Shown here: positions 41,691 through 52,276 of the stretch, piece after piece
How positions within the stretch are numbered: the stretch's first letter is position 1
Layout: each line of letters opens with the position of its first letter
NCBI GenBank assembly: GCA_943736015.1
Contig: OX031072.1
Location: 1,306,501 to 1,370,500, forward strand
DNA length: 64,000 nucleotides
From: Tridacna crocea
Lineage: Eukaryota; Mollusca; Bivalvia; Cardiida; Cardiidae
Direction: 5' to 3'
Translations under genes and position numbers: made by a program
The notes under the pieces: model-generated
Database searches by the model: none
Seen by the model: only the letters and a program-made list of their open reading frames with translations
What the model was told of the DNA's origin: nothing

Positions 41691-44600
41691 ATGGATACCA
41701 TAATCCAGTGGAATTGTCGAGGTCTGAAGTCAAACTTTGACGAACTTTCACTTTTAATCAATGATCACAAACCAGTTGCTGTTTGTTTGCAAGAAACCTT
41801 CCTTAAACGGGAGGATGATATCACTATCAAATATCATTCTGTTTACAACAAGATTTTTAAGGTGAAAAAGCCAGAGGAGGTGTTTCTATTATTGTAAACA
41901 ACAACATTCCTCACAAAGTTATCTCTTTAAATACAAACCTGCAAGCTGTTGCTGTCAGGTTATCTATACACAGTGCTGTTACACTGTGTTCTTTATATCT
42001 CCCGCCAAGCATACCTATCAATGAGACCAATCTGAATGATCTCATTTCACAATTGCCATCCCCCTATATTCTTGCTGGGGACTTTAATGGTCACAATGTT
42101 ATGTGGGGTTGCAATGACACCAACCAGAGAGGTCTCCAGTTGGAGAACTTCATTTCGAACAACTCTCTGTCTTTCATGAATGATAACAAATCCAAAACCT
42201 ACTTGCATCCAGCAACTAGATCTTACTCTTCCATTGATTTAACATTATGCAGCCCAGTCTTACTTCCCAATTTTACTTGGAAAGTGACTGAGGATTTGTG
42301 TGGAAGTGATCACTTCCCCATTATCTTTTCATCTACACAGCCGTCCAGTAGTGTACGACCGCAGAAATGGAAGCTTTCCAAAGCCAATTGGAATAAATTT
42401 GAAACCATATGTGAACAGACCATTACACATGATGAATTTGGAAATTGCGATGATCCTGCAAAACTTTTCACTTCCCTATTAATTGATGCAGCTGAACAGT
42501 CCGTCCCTCAGACCTCGACAAACCCAAAACGTCCTTACAAGCCTTGGTACAATGATGATTGTAAACAGGCTGTCATAGACAGAAAACAGGCCCTTAGAAA
42601 ATTTAAAATCAGGCCTACCAAAGACAATCTTAACTTATTCCGTATTTCCAGGGCAAAAGCCCGTCGTATCATTAAAGAAAGTAAGCGCAAGGCCTGGAGA
42701 CAATATGTCTCTAAGTTGAATAGTAGAACTACTACTAAAAAAACCTGGGATATGATCAGAAAGATCAACGGCAAAGGCCAGTCCTCTCTTAGTCACCTTG
42801 AAGTTAACAATACTCTTTGGAATCTCCCCAGGATATAGCTGATTCTCTTGCTGACACCTTTTGCAAAAAGTCTTCCTCTACAAACTATTCAGAAAAGTTT
42901 CAGAGGAAGAAAGCTAGAGAAGAAAAGAAAAAGCTTAATTTTAAGTCTTCTAATTCAGAGCATTATAATAAACTCTTCACCTTTAAAGAATTAAAATCTG
43001 CTCTGAATAAAGCTCACGATTCTTCTCCTGGCCCAGATAAAGTTCATTACCAGTTTTTAAAACACTTACCTTTTACTTCCCTCTCAGTTTTACTTGATAT
43101 TTTTAATGATACCTGGCAGTCAGGTGATTTTCCTGCATCCTGGCGGGAGGCACTTGTCATTCCTATTCCAAAACCTGGCAAAGATGCTAGTGACCCGGCT
43201 AACTATTGACCAATAGCTCTTACTAGTTGTCTCTGCAAGACCCTAGAACGTATGGTCAACGACAGGCTTGTCTGGTTTTTAGAGAAAAACAACCTCATTG
43301 TTGATGTACAGAGTGGATTTCGTCGCCAGCGCGGCACCATAGATCATCTTGTCCGCTTTGAAACCTTTGTCAGAGAAGCCTTTATTAATAGACAGCATGT
43401 AGTATCTGTCTTTTTTGACCTTGAAAGCGCTTACGATACAACTTGGAAATACGGAATTCTGAAAGACTTGCATGACTTTGGTCTTCGAGGCCGTCTTCCT
43501 CTTTTTATTTCAGCCTTCTTGGATGAACGTCTTTTCCGCGTCCGAGTTGGTAATACTGTCTCGGGAGCCCGTGAACAGGAGATGGGTGTACCCCAAGGAT
43601 GTATTCTCTCTGTTACACCTTTCAGTGTAAAAATAAACAGTATAGTTAAAGCTATCTGTCCTGGTGTAGACTGTTCCCTCTATGTTGATGACTTCGTCAT
43701 ATGCTTCAGATCTCGAAATATGAATATTATTGAGAGACAACTTCAGCAATGTCTCAACAAATTGCAAACATGGTCTGATGAAAATGGCTTCAAATTTTCA
43801 AAGTCCAAAACTAAGTGCATGCACCTCTGTAATCTACGAGGTGTTCATCCAGATCCTGAACTTTATCTGGACAAAACTAAAATTGAAGTCGTTTCTGAGT
43901 TTAAATTTCTTGGAGTCATCTTTGACAGAAAGCTTTCTTTCCTTCCTCACATCACTGCACTTAAAAAGAAGTGCAAGAAGGCTCTTAATCTTCTTAAGGT
44001 TGTGGCTCATTCTGAATGGGGAGCAGACCGTTAAGTCCTCTTGCGGCTTTATCGGTCTTTAGTTCGCTCCAAGTTGGACTATGGATCTGTTGTATACGGA
44101 TCGGCCCGTAAATCCTATCTGAAAATTCTCGATTCTATACATCACGAAGGTCTACGTCTTGTACTTGGAGCTTTCAGAACTTCTCCCGTCAATAGTCTTT
44201 ATGTTGAGGCTAATGAACCTTCTCTTTCTTACAGGAGAGAAAAACTCTCACTTCAATATATTTTAAAACTTAAGTCAAATCGTTTTAATCCAACTCATAA
44301 CGTTGTCTTTAAACCTGAATATAAATGCCTTTTTGAAAGGAAACCAAATGTTATTCCTCCATTTGGTATCCGCATGGAGCCCATTGTAGATAACCTTGGC
44401 ATAGACACCGAGTATATTGCCGACTATAAGATCTCTGAAATCCCTCCATGGACACTAAACAGTGCAGAATTCAGATTTGACCTTACATCTGACAAAAAGT
44501 CTGTCACGGATAGAACTGTATTTCATGCTAGATACAACGAGATAAAGGAGCATTATTTTTCCTTCAAACCCATCTATACAGATGGATCTAAAGAAGGCAA

Positions 44601-45363
44601 TTCTGTAGCAGCTGCCGCTGTTTATGGACAATGGAGCTTAAAATGCCGCCTTCCAAACAACTCCTCTATCTTCTCTGCTGAAATTAAGGTAGTATATCTG
44701 GCCCTTAATCTAGTTGAAAGTTCTAATTCCAACCGTTTTATTATCTTTTCAGACTCTTTGTCAACATTACAGGCCCTTTCAAATCAACGACTTGAGAATC
44801 CTTTAATCTGCAGTTTGCTTGAAAGGATCTCACAAATTTCTTCTAAGAATAGATTGGTGTTCTGCTGGCTTCCAAGTCATGTAGGCATCAAAGGCAATGA
44901 AAATGCCGATAGGTCTGCCAAATCTGCACTTAACCTTCCCATTTCAGATTTTAAAGTTCCACACACTGATTTTAAATCCTCCGTTTTATCACATATCCAA
45001 TCTTCTTGGCAATCCCAGTGGGATGCTGATATTTTCAATAAACTGCATTCAGTTAAACCATCCCTTGGTGAATGGTATCCCGTTTACAGATCCGTTCGTT
45101 GAGAAGAAGTGATAATTGCACGACTTCGAATTGGCCATTCACGCATCACACATTCCTGGCTCTTGACAAGAGATGATGCCCCTGAATGTATACCATGCAA
45201 TGCAACCTTTTCTGTAAAACATATCCTACTAGATTGCATTGACTTTCAGCCAGTTCGTTCAAAATATTTCAACGTAGATAGTTTGAAAAATCTTTTTGAT
45301 TCTGTCAGCATTGAATCTATCATTGCTTTCATAAAGGAGATTGGCATTTACAATAAACTGTGA
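41691..45363 (+). pseudogene. LINE ORF2 (AP endonuclease, reverse transcriptase, RNase H), degraded
   Basis: Endonuclease: IIQWNCRGLKSNF, QETFL, then after a frameshift near 41870 LAGDFNGHN, GSDHFPI. A second frameshift lies near 42820. RT: SSPGPDKVHYQFLKH, a stop where NYRPIALTS is expected (43207-43209), SAYDTTW, GVPQGCILS, YVDD at about 43683, FKFLGV. TAA at 44032-44034. RNase H: YTDGSKEG, AEIKVVYLAL, FSDSLSTLQAL, WLPSHVGIKGNENAD carrying the acidic residues. TGA at 45100-45102, then a Cys/His tail CIPCNATFSVKHILLDC. The residues for catalysis look intact; only the frame is broken. Confidence 0.88.
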
Positions 45364-46231
45364 TATTTACTCTTGAGTTTCTTACCCATCTTTTTACAAC
45401 ATTCTTTACTTCATTAATATTCAGTTTGCATCTCCTTAATGGGAGGATTGGCTCTCTTGGAGACATCTTGTCTCATTGGAGACAGGACCTCTTTAATGGG
45501 AGTGTATTGATCCCATTGGAGGCTCCAATCTTTACCAGTTTTAACCTCATTTCCAAGGAAAATCAATATTATCAGTCTTGCCTTTTAATCTAAAACTGTT
45601 GAGTAGGCAGGGAATGCCCAGCCACTCAATATCATATTTTTTTGCACATTATAAATGACACATATTTCTTTTTCATTTAAAAAACTTCTTTTTATCAAAC
45701 CAACATTGAGTTTAAACCTTTTTATCACATTCTTAAATCTTGTCATTTAAAACTTTCGAGTATATAGGGATCGCCCTGTAACTCGATATCTAAAACTGTT
45801 GAGTAGGCAGGGAATGCCCAGCCACTCAATATCATATTTTATGCACATTATAAATGACACATATTTCTTTTTCATTTAAAAAACTTCTTTTTATCAAACC
45901 AGCATTGAGTTTAAACCTTTTTATCACATTCTTAAATCTTATCATTTAAAACTTTTGAGTATATAGGGATTGCCCTGTAACTCGATAATGCCCTTTATGC
46001 ATTCTTCTTAATTCAGTTCTTATCATTTAAAACATTTGAGTATATAGGGATTGCCCTGTAACTCGATGATGCCCTTTATGTATTAAATTTTCTTAATTCA
46101 ATTCTTTTATTGTCATTCAAACTTTATTCAGTTTAAACAACTCCACGTTTATTATCTTTTAACATAGATATGCGCGCTAAATGACCAAAGTTGTCGATGC
46201 GCCATAAAACAACATTCATTCATTCATTCAT
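45364..46231 (+). repeat. LINE 3' region with internal tandem duplication
   Basis: A block of about 195 bp beginning near GAGTAGGCAGGGAATGCCCA is present twice in direct order (from about 45590 and 45785). Its end segment GAGTATATAGGGAT-GCCCTGTAACTCGAT occurs a third time (46024-46067). The region closes with CATT repeats at the target-site junction. Confidence 0.8.
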
Positions 46232-46253
46232 TTGGTATCATTCCTCACAGAGA

Positions 46254-46474
46254 TGCAGTAATCCCCAGAGCTCTAAATAGAGGGAGTGATTTTGATTTCA
46301 GAATTGAAAGTATTGATAATTCTCCACTAAACCCTATGTTGTGGGTACTCATTAGAATTGTCTTGTCGAGACGATTCTAATGAGTACCCACAACATAGGG
46401 TTTTGAAGAGAAATAATGGATTTAGAAAACCATCACTCCCTCTTATCTGGAACTCTGAGATTTCCCCCTCATGC
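46254..46474. mobile_element. Palindromic element with a 29-bp perfect inner stem
   Basis: Outer arms CCCAGAGCTC-AAATAGAGGGAGTGAT and its inverted match to CTCTGAG. The inner stem ACCCTATGTTGTGGGTACTC...GAGTACCCACAACATAGGGT (46331-46401) is perfect. It starts about 10 bp after the LINE target duplication. A right-arm fragment recurs at 25997-26035. Confidence 0.65.
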
Positions 46475-46559
46475 AAAAGCATGTCTCAACAATTTGGATC
46501 TTATTTCTAAAATAGAAATATATTTTGGCTTCATTAGTTATTCCAAATGTTTACTTCAG

Positions 46560-46787
46560 TAACTGTTTACCAAATGACAAAGTGTTAGACTGGTCCAAAT
46601 TCAAAGCACTTAAAGACAACACAATTTTCCAAACTCAAAAATCGAAATTTGTTTCCAGCAAAGAAGAAAACATTGTGGGAAAAAGAGAAAATGCTGTTTA
46701 TCAGCATTTTCTCCTTTTCTCACAATGTTTTCAAGAGGCTTAATGCTCAGGGGTGTTAAAAGTCGTCATTGTGTGGTAAATGCTTAG
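46560..46787 (-). mobile_element. HP-1, complete
   Basis: GTAACTGTTTACCAAATGAC to GTGTGGTAAATGCTTAG; hairpin centre GTTTATC with minor mismatches. Confidence 0.9.
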
Positions 46788-46794
46788 TCTGCTT

Positions 46795-47040
46795 GCCACT
46801 TTTGTTCTTACTCTGTGACAAAGGGACACAAATACACGAGGACATAAATACATTGATCTATATAGATGCTCTGTTAAAAGGGGTCTTAATGCATCTGTTA
46901 AAAAGTATGATTCCAAGTCTGCAGTTGCAGTCTGCACAGGTTGACCTAGGCAGAAAACTTTTGCTGTTGACAAATTTTTCTGTATTTCACAGGACCAGTC
47001 TACCTCAATATTCATTGGTTGTTGCACAAACTGGCTTTTA
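46795..47040. repeat. Dispersed GTCTGCACAGG repeat
   Basis: GCAGTCTGCACAGGTTGACC and ACCAGTCTACCTCAATATTC. Same family as at 2.0-2.4 kb. Confidence 0.5.
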
Positions 47041-47110
47041 TTGATCCATATTCATGTGATGATAACGCATCATGGAGATTGTTGCTAGGGTGCTTTTAAG
47101 TGTCGTTTAA

Positions 47111-47369
47111 TTAACCCATTACCACACAATCCATACTTTTGATGACCCTGAGAAGGAGACCTTTAGAAAACATTGTGGGAAAAGGAGAAAATCCTGGTAA
47201 CCAGCATTTTCTCCTTTTCCCACAATGTAACCTGCATTTTCTCCTTTTCCCAGAATGTTTTCTACCCTTCCTAAACCAAATTTCAATATTTCAGTCACTT
47301 TTATTTTGTCATCTGCAAATACTTTCGATTTGGACAAGCCTGAAATATTGTTGTGTGGTAATGAGTTAA
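47111..47369 (+). mobile_element. HP-1 with duplicated right stem
   Basis: The right hairpin half occurs twice (47201-47228 and 47232-47260, each TGCATTTTCTCC-like), making the copy about 30 bp longer. The right TTAA abuts composite repeat H. Confidence 0.93.
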
Positions 47370-47491
47370 GAAATAACCTTCTTTCTATTGTGGTTTATTG
47401 TTCCATAAACCACAGTTTTTGAGTTATGAGGCACAATAAATAATCCTCAAGGGCGATAGTATGGAGCCCGGTAGGTGTCATGCTCTACACA

Positions 47492-47710
47492 TTTTTTATT
47501 TCGAAATAACGAAATCCTAAATCGTTAAAACGAAATACTATTTCGAGAAAACTAAATGCTAAATCGTTAAAACGAAATACTATTTTGAAAAAAAGAAATA
47601 CTATTTCGAGAAAACGAAATACTAAAGCGTTAAAACGAAATGCTATTTCAAGAAAACGAAATACTAAATCGTTAAAACAAAATGCTATTTCGAGAAAACG
47701 AAATAGGTTT
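47492..47710. repeat. Minisatellite in left end of second foldback-like element
   Basis: Alternating CTAAATCGTTAAAACGAAAT and ACTATTTCGAGAAAACGAAA units; each unit is itself close to palindromic (TTTCGAAA cores). Confidence 0.85.
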
Positions 47711-48277
47711 GTTCGGAATACTTGGTTGTCATCGTATACATACAGATTGTGAAGTCACGGGCTTTTCGTCCCTGGGCTTGTTCGTCCCAAGTTATGTACG
47801 TGCCAAGCAAAGATTTAATACTGCATACTACACTGGTTTTGAAGGATTTATATAAATAGATGTTGACTGCACATAATACCCGATCATTTTACTCGACATA
47901 AGATATAAATCTGTGCAAAAATAGTTTTCCCCATCATTTACGCTTAGAGATGAAATCAAAGTACATGTACAGAAAAATGTCTATGGATATGGACATGAAT
48001 TTTCAATCAATAGGGTATTGTAGGACGATTAGCCATATAGAAAGAGGCTGTTTAGTACAGGCTACCGCGATATAACTGCAATATCGTTGAAAACGGCTTT
48101 GAGCAACACGATCTGAAGAACAAATTCTGTATTCCTTATCATAGTACTTCTTACGAAAAACATGTTACAACGAACTAATGGTAAACGCTACTTTGCCAAC
48201 AAAATGCAATTAACGTTTCAGTGTGTCTTGAAGAAGAGAGGGTAGTTCCAGTCCTGTAGGAAGCATTCCTGTAGGAA

Positions 48278-48324
48278 GGGGGGGGGGGGCTAACTCTTTT
48301 TTTCGGTGGGGGGGGGGGGGGGTA
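48278..48324. repeat. Poly-G runs
   Basis: Runs of 11 and 14 G separated by CTAACTCTTTTTTTCGGT, just before an HP-1 element in the second foldback-like element. Confidence 0.9.
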
Positions 48325-48332
48325 ACTTCTTT

Positions 48333-48561
48333 TTAACCCATTACCACTCAATCCCTACTTTTGACGCCCCTGAGAAAGAAGCCTTTTGAAAACACTGTGG
48401 GAAAAGGAGAAAATGCTGGTAACCAGCATTTTCTTCTTTTCCCACAGTGTTTTCTACCCTTCCCAAAACAAATTTCAATTTTTCAGTCACCTTTATTTTG
48501 TCGTCTGCAAATGCTTTCAATTTGGACCAGTCTTAATTTTTCTCGTGTGGTAATGGGTTAA
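48333..48561 (+). mobile_element. HP-1, complete, concordant stem change
   Basis: 229 bp; CACTGTGGG/CCCACAGTG; termini ACCACTC and GTGTGGTAATGGGTTAA. Good type copy: short arm 54 bp, hairpin centre at 48421. Confidence 0.97.
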
Positions 48562-49089
48562 GGAGGGGGTATATTTGCTTCATTGGTTCATAAAAAAGGA
48601 AACTGTACACATTTATCGAAAGGATGCAAAGAGCCCCTTTCCCTTCCCCCCTGCTTCATGTCAGTATATAGTGCAAATAGCCCCCACCACCACAGCCTTG
48701 TTTCTTGACAAATCAGAATTTTGCTAACATTCTTTTCAAAAGGAGCATCTAAGGGACATCTCTGTGAATGATTTCAAAATCTGAAAAATGGTTTAAGAGA
48801 AAGAGAATTTCATAAAATTTCTGTTAGTCCCATACATTTCACAAAGTGTCCCCCCCCCCACCACAACCCACCACGGCCATGTTTTTCGGTGGGACAAAAT
48901 TTTGCAAACAAGTTTTGGAAAGGGTCACCCATGGTACATTTCTGTGAAATGATTTCAAAATCTGACAAGCAGTTTCAGAAAAGAAGATTTTGCCCCCAAA
49001 CGGCCATCACCACAGCCGTGTTTTTCAACGGATCAAAATTTCCCAAACTTTTTGAAAAAAGGTCACCATAGGAACATTTCTGATTTATT

Positions 49090-49388
49090 GATTGATTGTA
49101 TGATGTTTAATGCTGTTTTCCACATTATTTCAGTTACATCTCAGCGGCCAGTGCACCTATCCATGCCTTCCTGGAGTTTCTGTGCAGTACTCCGCACAAT
49201 ATGCTTTCCAAGCCACTGGCCGCTTTCCCACATAACCATCATCGAAACAACGATCAGCGGTGAGAGAGGAATGAATCCTGTCGCAATGACTATTATCAAT
49301 CCTCCAAAAGAAATTGGCCGAGCCGGAGATGGAACTCGCAGTCCTCTGTTCTCAAGTCTTGTACGCTGTTGACTGAGCTACCGGGGCT
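49090..49388 (-). mobile_element. tRNA-derived SINE, family S3, antisense
   Basis: On the minus strand it starts AGCCCCGGTAGCTCAGTCAA (A-box), with GCGAGTTCCATCTCC as the B-box. The central body includes GCGGCCAGTGGCTTGGAAAG and the tail ACAATCAATCAATAAATCA. Confidence 0.75.
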
Positions 49389-49651
49389 TGGCGGAATATC
49401 TCTGTAAAAATATTTCAAAATCTGATAAGCAGTTTCAGAGGAGAAGATCTTTAAAAAAAATCTTAGAAAATTCCATTTGGTTGCCAGAGGTTTTGATAGA
49501 ATCAAATTCTGTGAACAAACTTTAAAGAGGATCTCCCAAGGAACATTACAGCTATTTTAGCCCATATTGACCCTGCAGTTTAGAGGACAAGTTAAAAGCA
49601 AGATGCAAAGAGCACCCACTATCACCACGACCACTACCACCACCACCACCA

Positions 49652-49915
49652 CGGGGCCCACCCAGGTGGCTCAGTGTTGAGCGTGTCGAACTCATTACCT
49701 GGTGTTTGTGAGTTTGATACCCGGTTGAGTCGAACTTTCTTTCCGCGTAATTTCGCCTCTCATCTCTGCTGAAGCATGTAAGAAAAGTAGTCGATGGCTT
49801 TGGAAAGAAAGTTGTGTTATTACTGGTTTGAGAAAGCCAGGAAACATATGTGCGTCACCGACCGCCATGATATGTCCTTAGCTGTTAAAGTGGCGTTAAA
49901 CCCCAATACAGCCAA
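49652..49915 (+). mobile_element. tRNA-derived SINE, family S2
   Basis: A-box GGTGGCTCAGTGTTGAGCG and B-box GAGTTTGATACCCGG; body TTTCGCCTCTCATCTCTGCT, GAAAGCCAGGAAACA; tail AAAGTGGCGTTAAACCCCAA then AACC repeats. It sits in the reversed AGCTCACC element. Confidence 0.8.
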
Positions 49916-49948
49916 CCAACCAACCAACCAACCAACCAACCACCACCA
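49912..49948. repeat. (CAAC)n tail of SINE S2
   Basis: About seven AACC units at the SINE 3' junction. Confidence 0.85.
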
Positions 49949-50014
49949 CGGCCATGTTTTTCGAAGGATCAAAATTTCACAAACATTTTTTTCTAAATGG
50001 GCACCCAAGGAACA

Positions 50015-50239
50015 TTAACCTTTTCCCAAACAATCCCTGGTTTTTACAGGTCTGGAATGGGAGCCTTTTGAAAACATTGCGGGAAAAGGAGAACATGCTG
50101 GTAACCAGCATTTTCTCCTTTTCCCACAATATTTTTTACACTATCATACACAGAAATCATCTTTTCAGCAAAAGCTGAACTGTCGTCTGCAAATGCTTTC
50201 AATTTGGTCTATTCCAGAAGTTTGTTGTTTGGGAATTTA
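50015..50239 (+). mobile_element. HP-1 (CCCAAAC end), in reversed AGCTCACC element
   Basis: TTAACCTTTTCCCAAACAAT to GTTTGGGAATTTAT; intact hairpin. Confidence 0.92.
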
Positions 50240-51039
50240 TTTCAAATTCTGAGAAGATTTTTAAAGGATGTGAACAGCCCCCCTCACCGCGACCATGTTT
50301 TATGACGGATCAAAATTTCGCGAACGAAGTTTCAAAAGGGTCACCCAAGGAACATTTCTGTGAAATTATTTCAAAATCTGACAAGCGTTTTCAGAGGAAA
50401 AGATCTTTATAGAATTTCTTTAGTTGCCATGGCAACCACAGTTTTTGATAGAATCAAATTCTGTGAACCATTTCAAAAGAAGGCCTCCCAAAAGAACATT
50501 GCAGCCAAGTTTGGACCAAATTGACCCAGCGGTTTAAGAGGAGAAGAATTCTTGACCATGGACGAAGAACAATGGACATACAGGGATCCTAAAAGCTCCC
50601 CTTAAGCACGCTTTGCTCAGGGAAGCTTAAAAACAGATCGGTTGGAACAGGACGTTTAATCAACAAACATTAGTTTAATTTAATTGTACACTATGTAAAT
50701 GCAAGATTTTGACAAATATTTTAAACTTGCTTTTTAACAAGATGTTTGAGGGGGAGGGGCTGAGCCCCCCCAGCCCCCCTCCCCTTCCTGTTCCTACGGG
50801 CCTGGGGTAGTACTATAAACGACCAAGAGAATGTTTTATTTTAAGTATTTTTATATGTAAATAACAACTCATTTTAGAAGGCAATTAGCACTATACAATC
50901 AAACACGATCGATAAGGAAGTGTGGGACGAGCAAGCTCGAGCGAACAAGCCCAGCAGACGAACAAGCCCTGGGACGAAAAAGCCCGGAGCACTCATCTCA
51001 CATGGCCATGGCGGACAATGACAACCAAGTGTTCCGAAT

Positions 51040-51285
51040 ATACCTATTTCGTTTTCTCGAAATAGTATTTCTTTTTCTCAAAATAGTATTTCATTTTAAC
51101 AATTTAGTATTTCGTTTTAACGATTTAGCATTTCGTTTTCTCGAAATAGTATTTCGTTATAACGATTTAGTATTGTGTTTTCTCAAAATAGTATTTCGTT
51201 TTGACGATTTAGGATTTCGTTTTCGCGAAATAGAATTTCGTATTAACGATTTAGGATTTCGTTATTTCGAAATAAAAAATGTGTA
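51040..51285. repeat. Minisatellite in right end of second foldback-like element
   Basis: The same units in reverse complement (ATTTCGTTTTAACGATTTAG, TTTCTCGAAATAGTATTTCG). The open frame across it with repeating FRFLEIVFRFND-like residues is repeat read-through. Confidence 0.85.
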
Positions 51286-51432
51286 GAGCATGACACCTAC
51301 TGGGCTCCATATGATAGCCCAAATGGGTAACATTATATGCACCTCATAACTCACATGGTTTATTGAACAATAAACCATGATAGAATAATATGACCAACTT
51401 CATGTCTAGTGAATTTGCAGATGCAGATTATA

Positions 51433-51661
51433 TCAACCCTTTACCCCATAAGGCATTTCTATGGTATCTCTAATTGACCCTAATTAACAGCATTGATGAA
51501 ACCATTTCTTATGTGTATATGACACCTTTTGATAGCATAGAAAACATTGTGACAAAAGGTGAAATTGCTCGTCATGAGCAATTTCACCTTTTGCCACAAT
51601 GTTTTCAAAAGGCTCCTACAAGCAATGTGTAGGAATGAGTATCTATGGAGTAAAAGGTTAA
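51433..51661 (-). mobile_element. HP-2, complete, in composite repeat H
   Basis: 229 bp, TCAA and TTAA ends; the unfilled position is at 1662-1665 in repeat H copy 1. Confidence 0.95.
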
Positions 51662-51803
51662 ATTGAATAACTTAATTTGTACAGCATGATGTCATTATAT
51701 ATGGAATGACATCGCTCTGCATAGAACAACATAGATTTTACCACACTTTCGTTACACAGTGTTTATAGAGCCGAAGTCACATGTCATGTTAGACTTTTGT
51801 TTC

Positions 51804-52032
51804 TTAACCTTTTACCAAACAATCCCTGGCTTTAATGACCTTCGAAGAAAAAGCATACCAAAAATTCTGTGGAAAAAGGAGAAAATGCTGGTAACATCAT
51901 CTTCTCCTATTCCCACAATGTTTTCTACTCTTCCAAAGTCAAGTTTCAATTTTTGAGTCATGCTTACTATGTCTTCTGCAAATGCTTTCAATTTGGACCA
52001 ATCTAAGGTTTCGTCGTTTGGTAAAGAGTTAA
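51804..52032 (+). mobile_element. HP-1 (ACCAAAC end), tandem with next
   Basis: 229 bp; stem eroded (AACATCATCTTCTCC); TTAA 52029-52032 is shared. Confidence 0.92.
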
Positions 52033-52258
52033 CCCATTACCACACAATGACGAATTTTGAGGACCCTGAGGTAGAAGCCTTTTGGAAACATTGTCGGAAA
52101 AGGAGAAAATGCTGGTAACCAGCATTTTCTCCTTTTCCGAAAATGTTTTCTATCCGTACTATAGCAAATTTTAACTTTTCAGTCACATTTATTATGTTGT
52201 ATGCAAATGCTCTTCAATTTGGACCAGTCTATAGTCTTGTTATTTGGTAAAGATTTAA
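52029..52258 (+). mobile_element. HP-1, complete, concordant stem change
   Basis: GTCGGAAAAGG faces CCTTTTCCGA, a G-to-C / C-to-G pair in the stem. Confidence 0.93.
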
Positions 52259-52276
52259 TATATTAGATACTCTTTT

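Larger units (their letters stand above)
39496..46231 (+). mobile_element. Full-length inactive non-LTR retrotransposon, I superfamily (Nimb-like)
   Basis: A 6.7-kb LINE bounded by a perfect 12-bp target duplication TTGGTATCATTC (39484-39495 and 46232-46243). Order: GC-rich 5' leader, ORF1 with three zinc knuckles, ORF2 with AP endonuclease, reverse transcriptase and RNase H, then a 3' region ending in CATT repeats. Endonuclease plus RNase H with a zinc-knuckle ORF1 is the I-group layout, and the protein style resembles mollusc Nimb elements. Four in-frame stops and two frameshifts show it is dead. Clade assignment is from memory. Confidence 0.9.
48600..50635 (-). mobile_element. AGCTCACCTGAG element, reversed, truncated at one end
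   Basis: It reads from 50635 backwards: TTTTTAAGCTTCCCTGAGCA, then GGGGAGCTTTTAGGATCC. Tandem units of the 53-kb type follow (marker GGTCACCCAAGGAACATTTC on this strand). The end near 48600 lacks the usual terminus. It carries two SINEs and an HP-1 element, and lies in the second foldback-like element. Confidence 0.65.
47460..51311. mobile_element. Second foldback-like element, long minisatellite inverted ends
   Basis: Inverted ends start TATGGAGCCC and run about 330-380 bp (47460-47810 against 50925-51311). They share GTAGGTGTCATGCTCTACAC, a tandem array of AACGAAATACTATTTCGAGA-type units, and a GGGCTT-GTTCGTCC stretch. The flanks are CGATAG (47454-47459) and TGATAG (51312-51317), a 6-bp duplication with one mismatch. 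The element sits inside a copy of composite repeat H. No transposase was seen; later insertions fill the interior. Confidence 0.78.
47370..51800 (+). repeat. Composite repeat H (copy 2), split by foldback-like element and HP-2
   Basis: The left half of the palindrome is 47370-47459 and the right half 51312-51400. Spacer and end module (GATGTCATTATATATGGAAT, GTTTATAGAGCCGAAGTCAC) follow to 51800, with an HP-2 element at 51433-51661 in the spacer. Confidence 0.6.

Noticed and set aside
49820-50008. Reverse frame with WPWWWLVGWLVGWL, membrane-like
   Set aside because: Encoded by the AACC repeat tail of a SINE.
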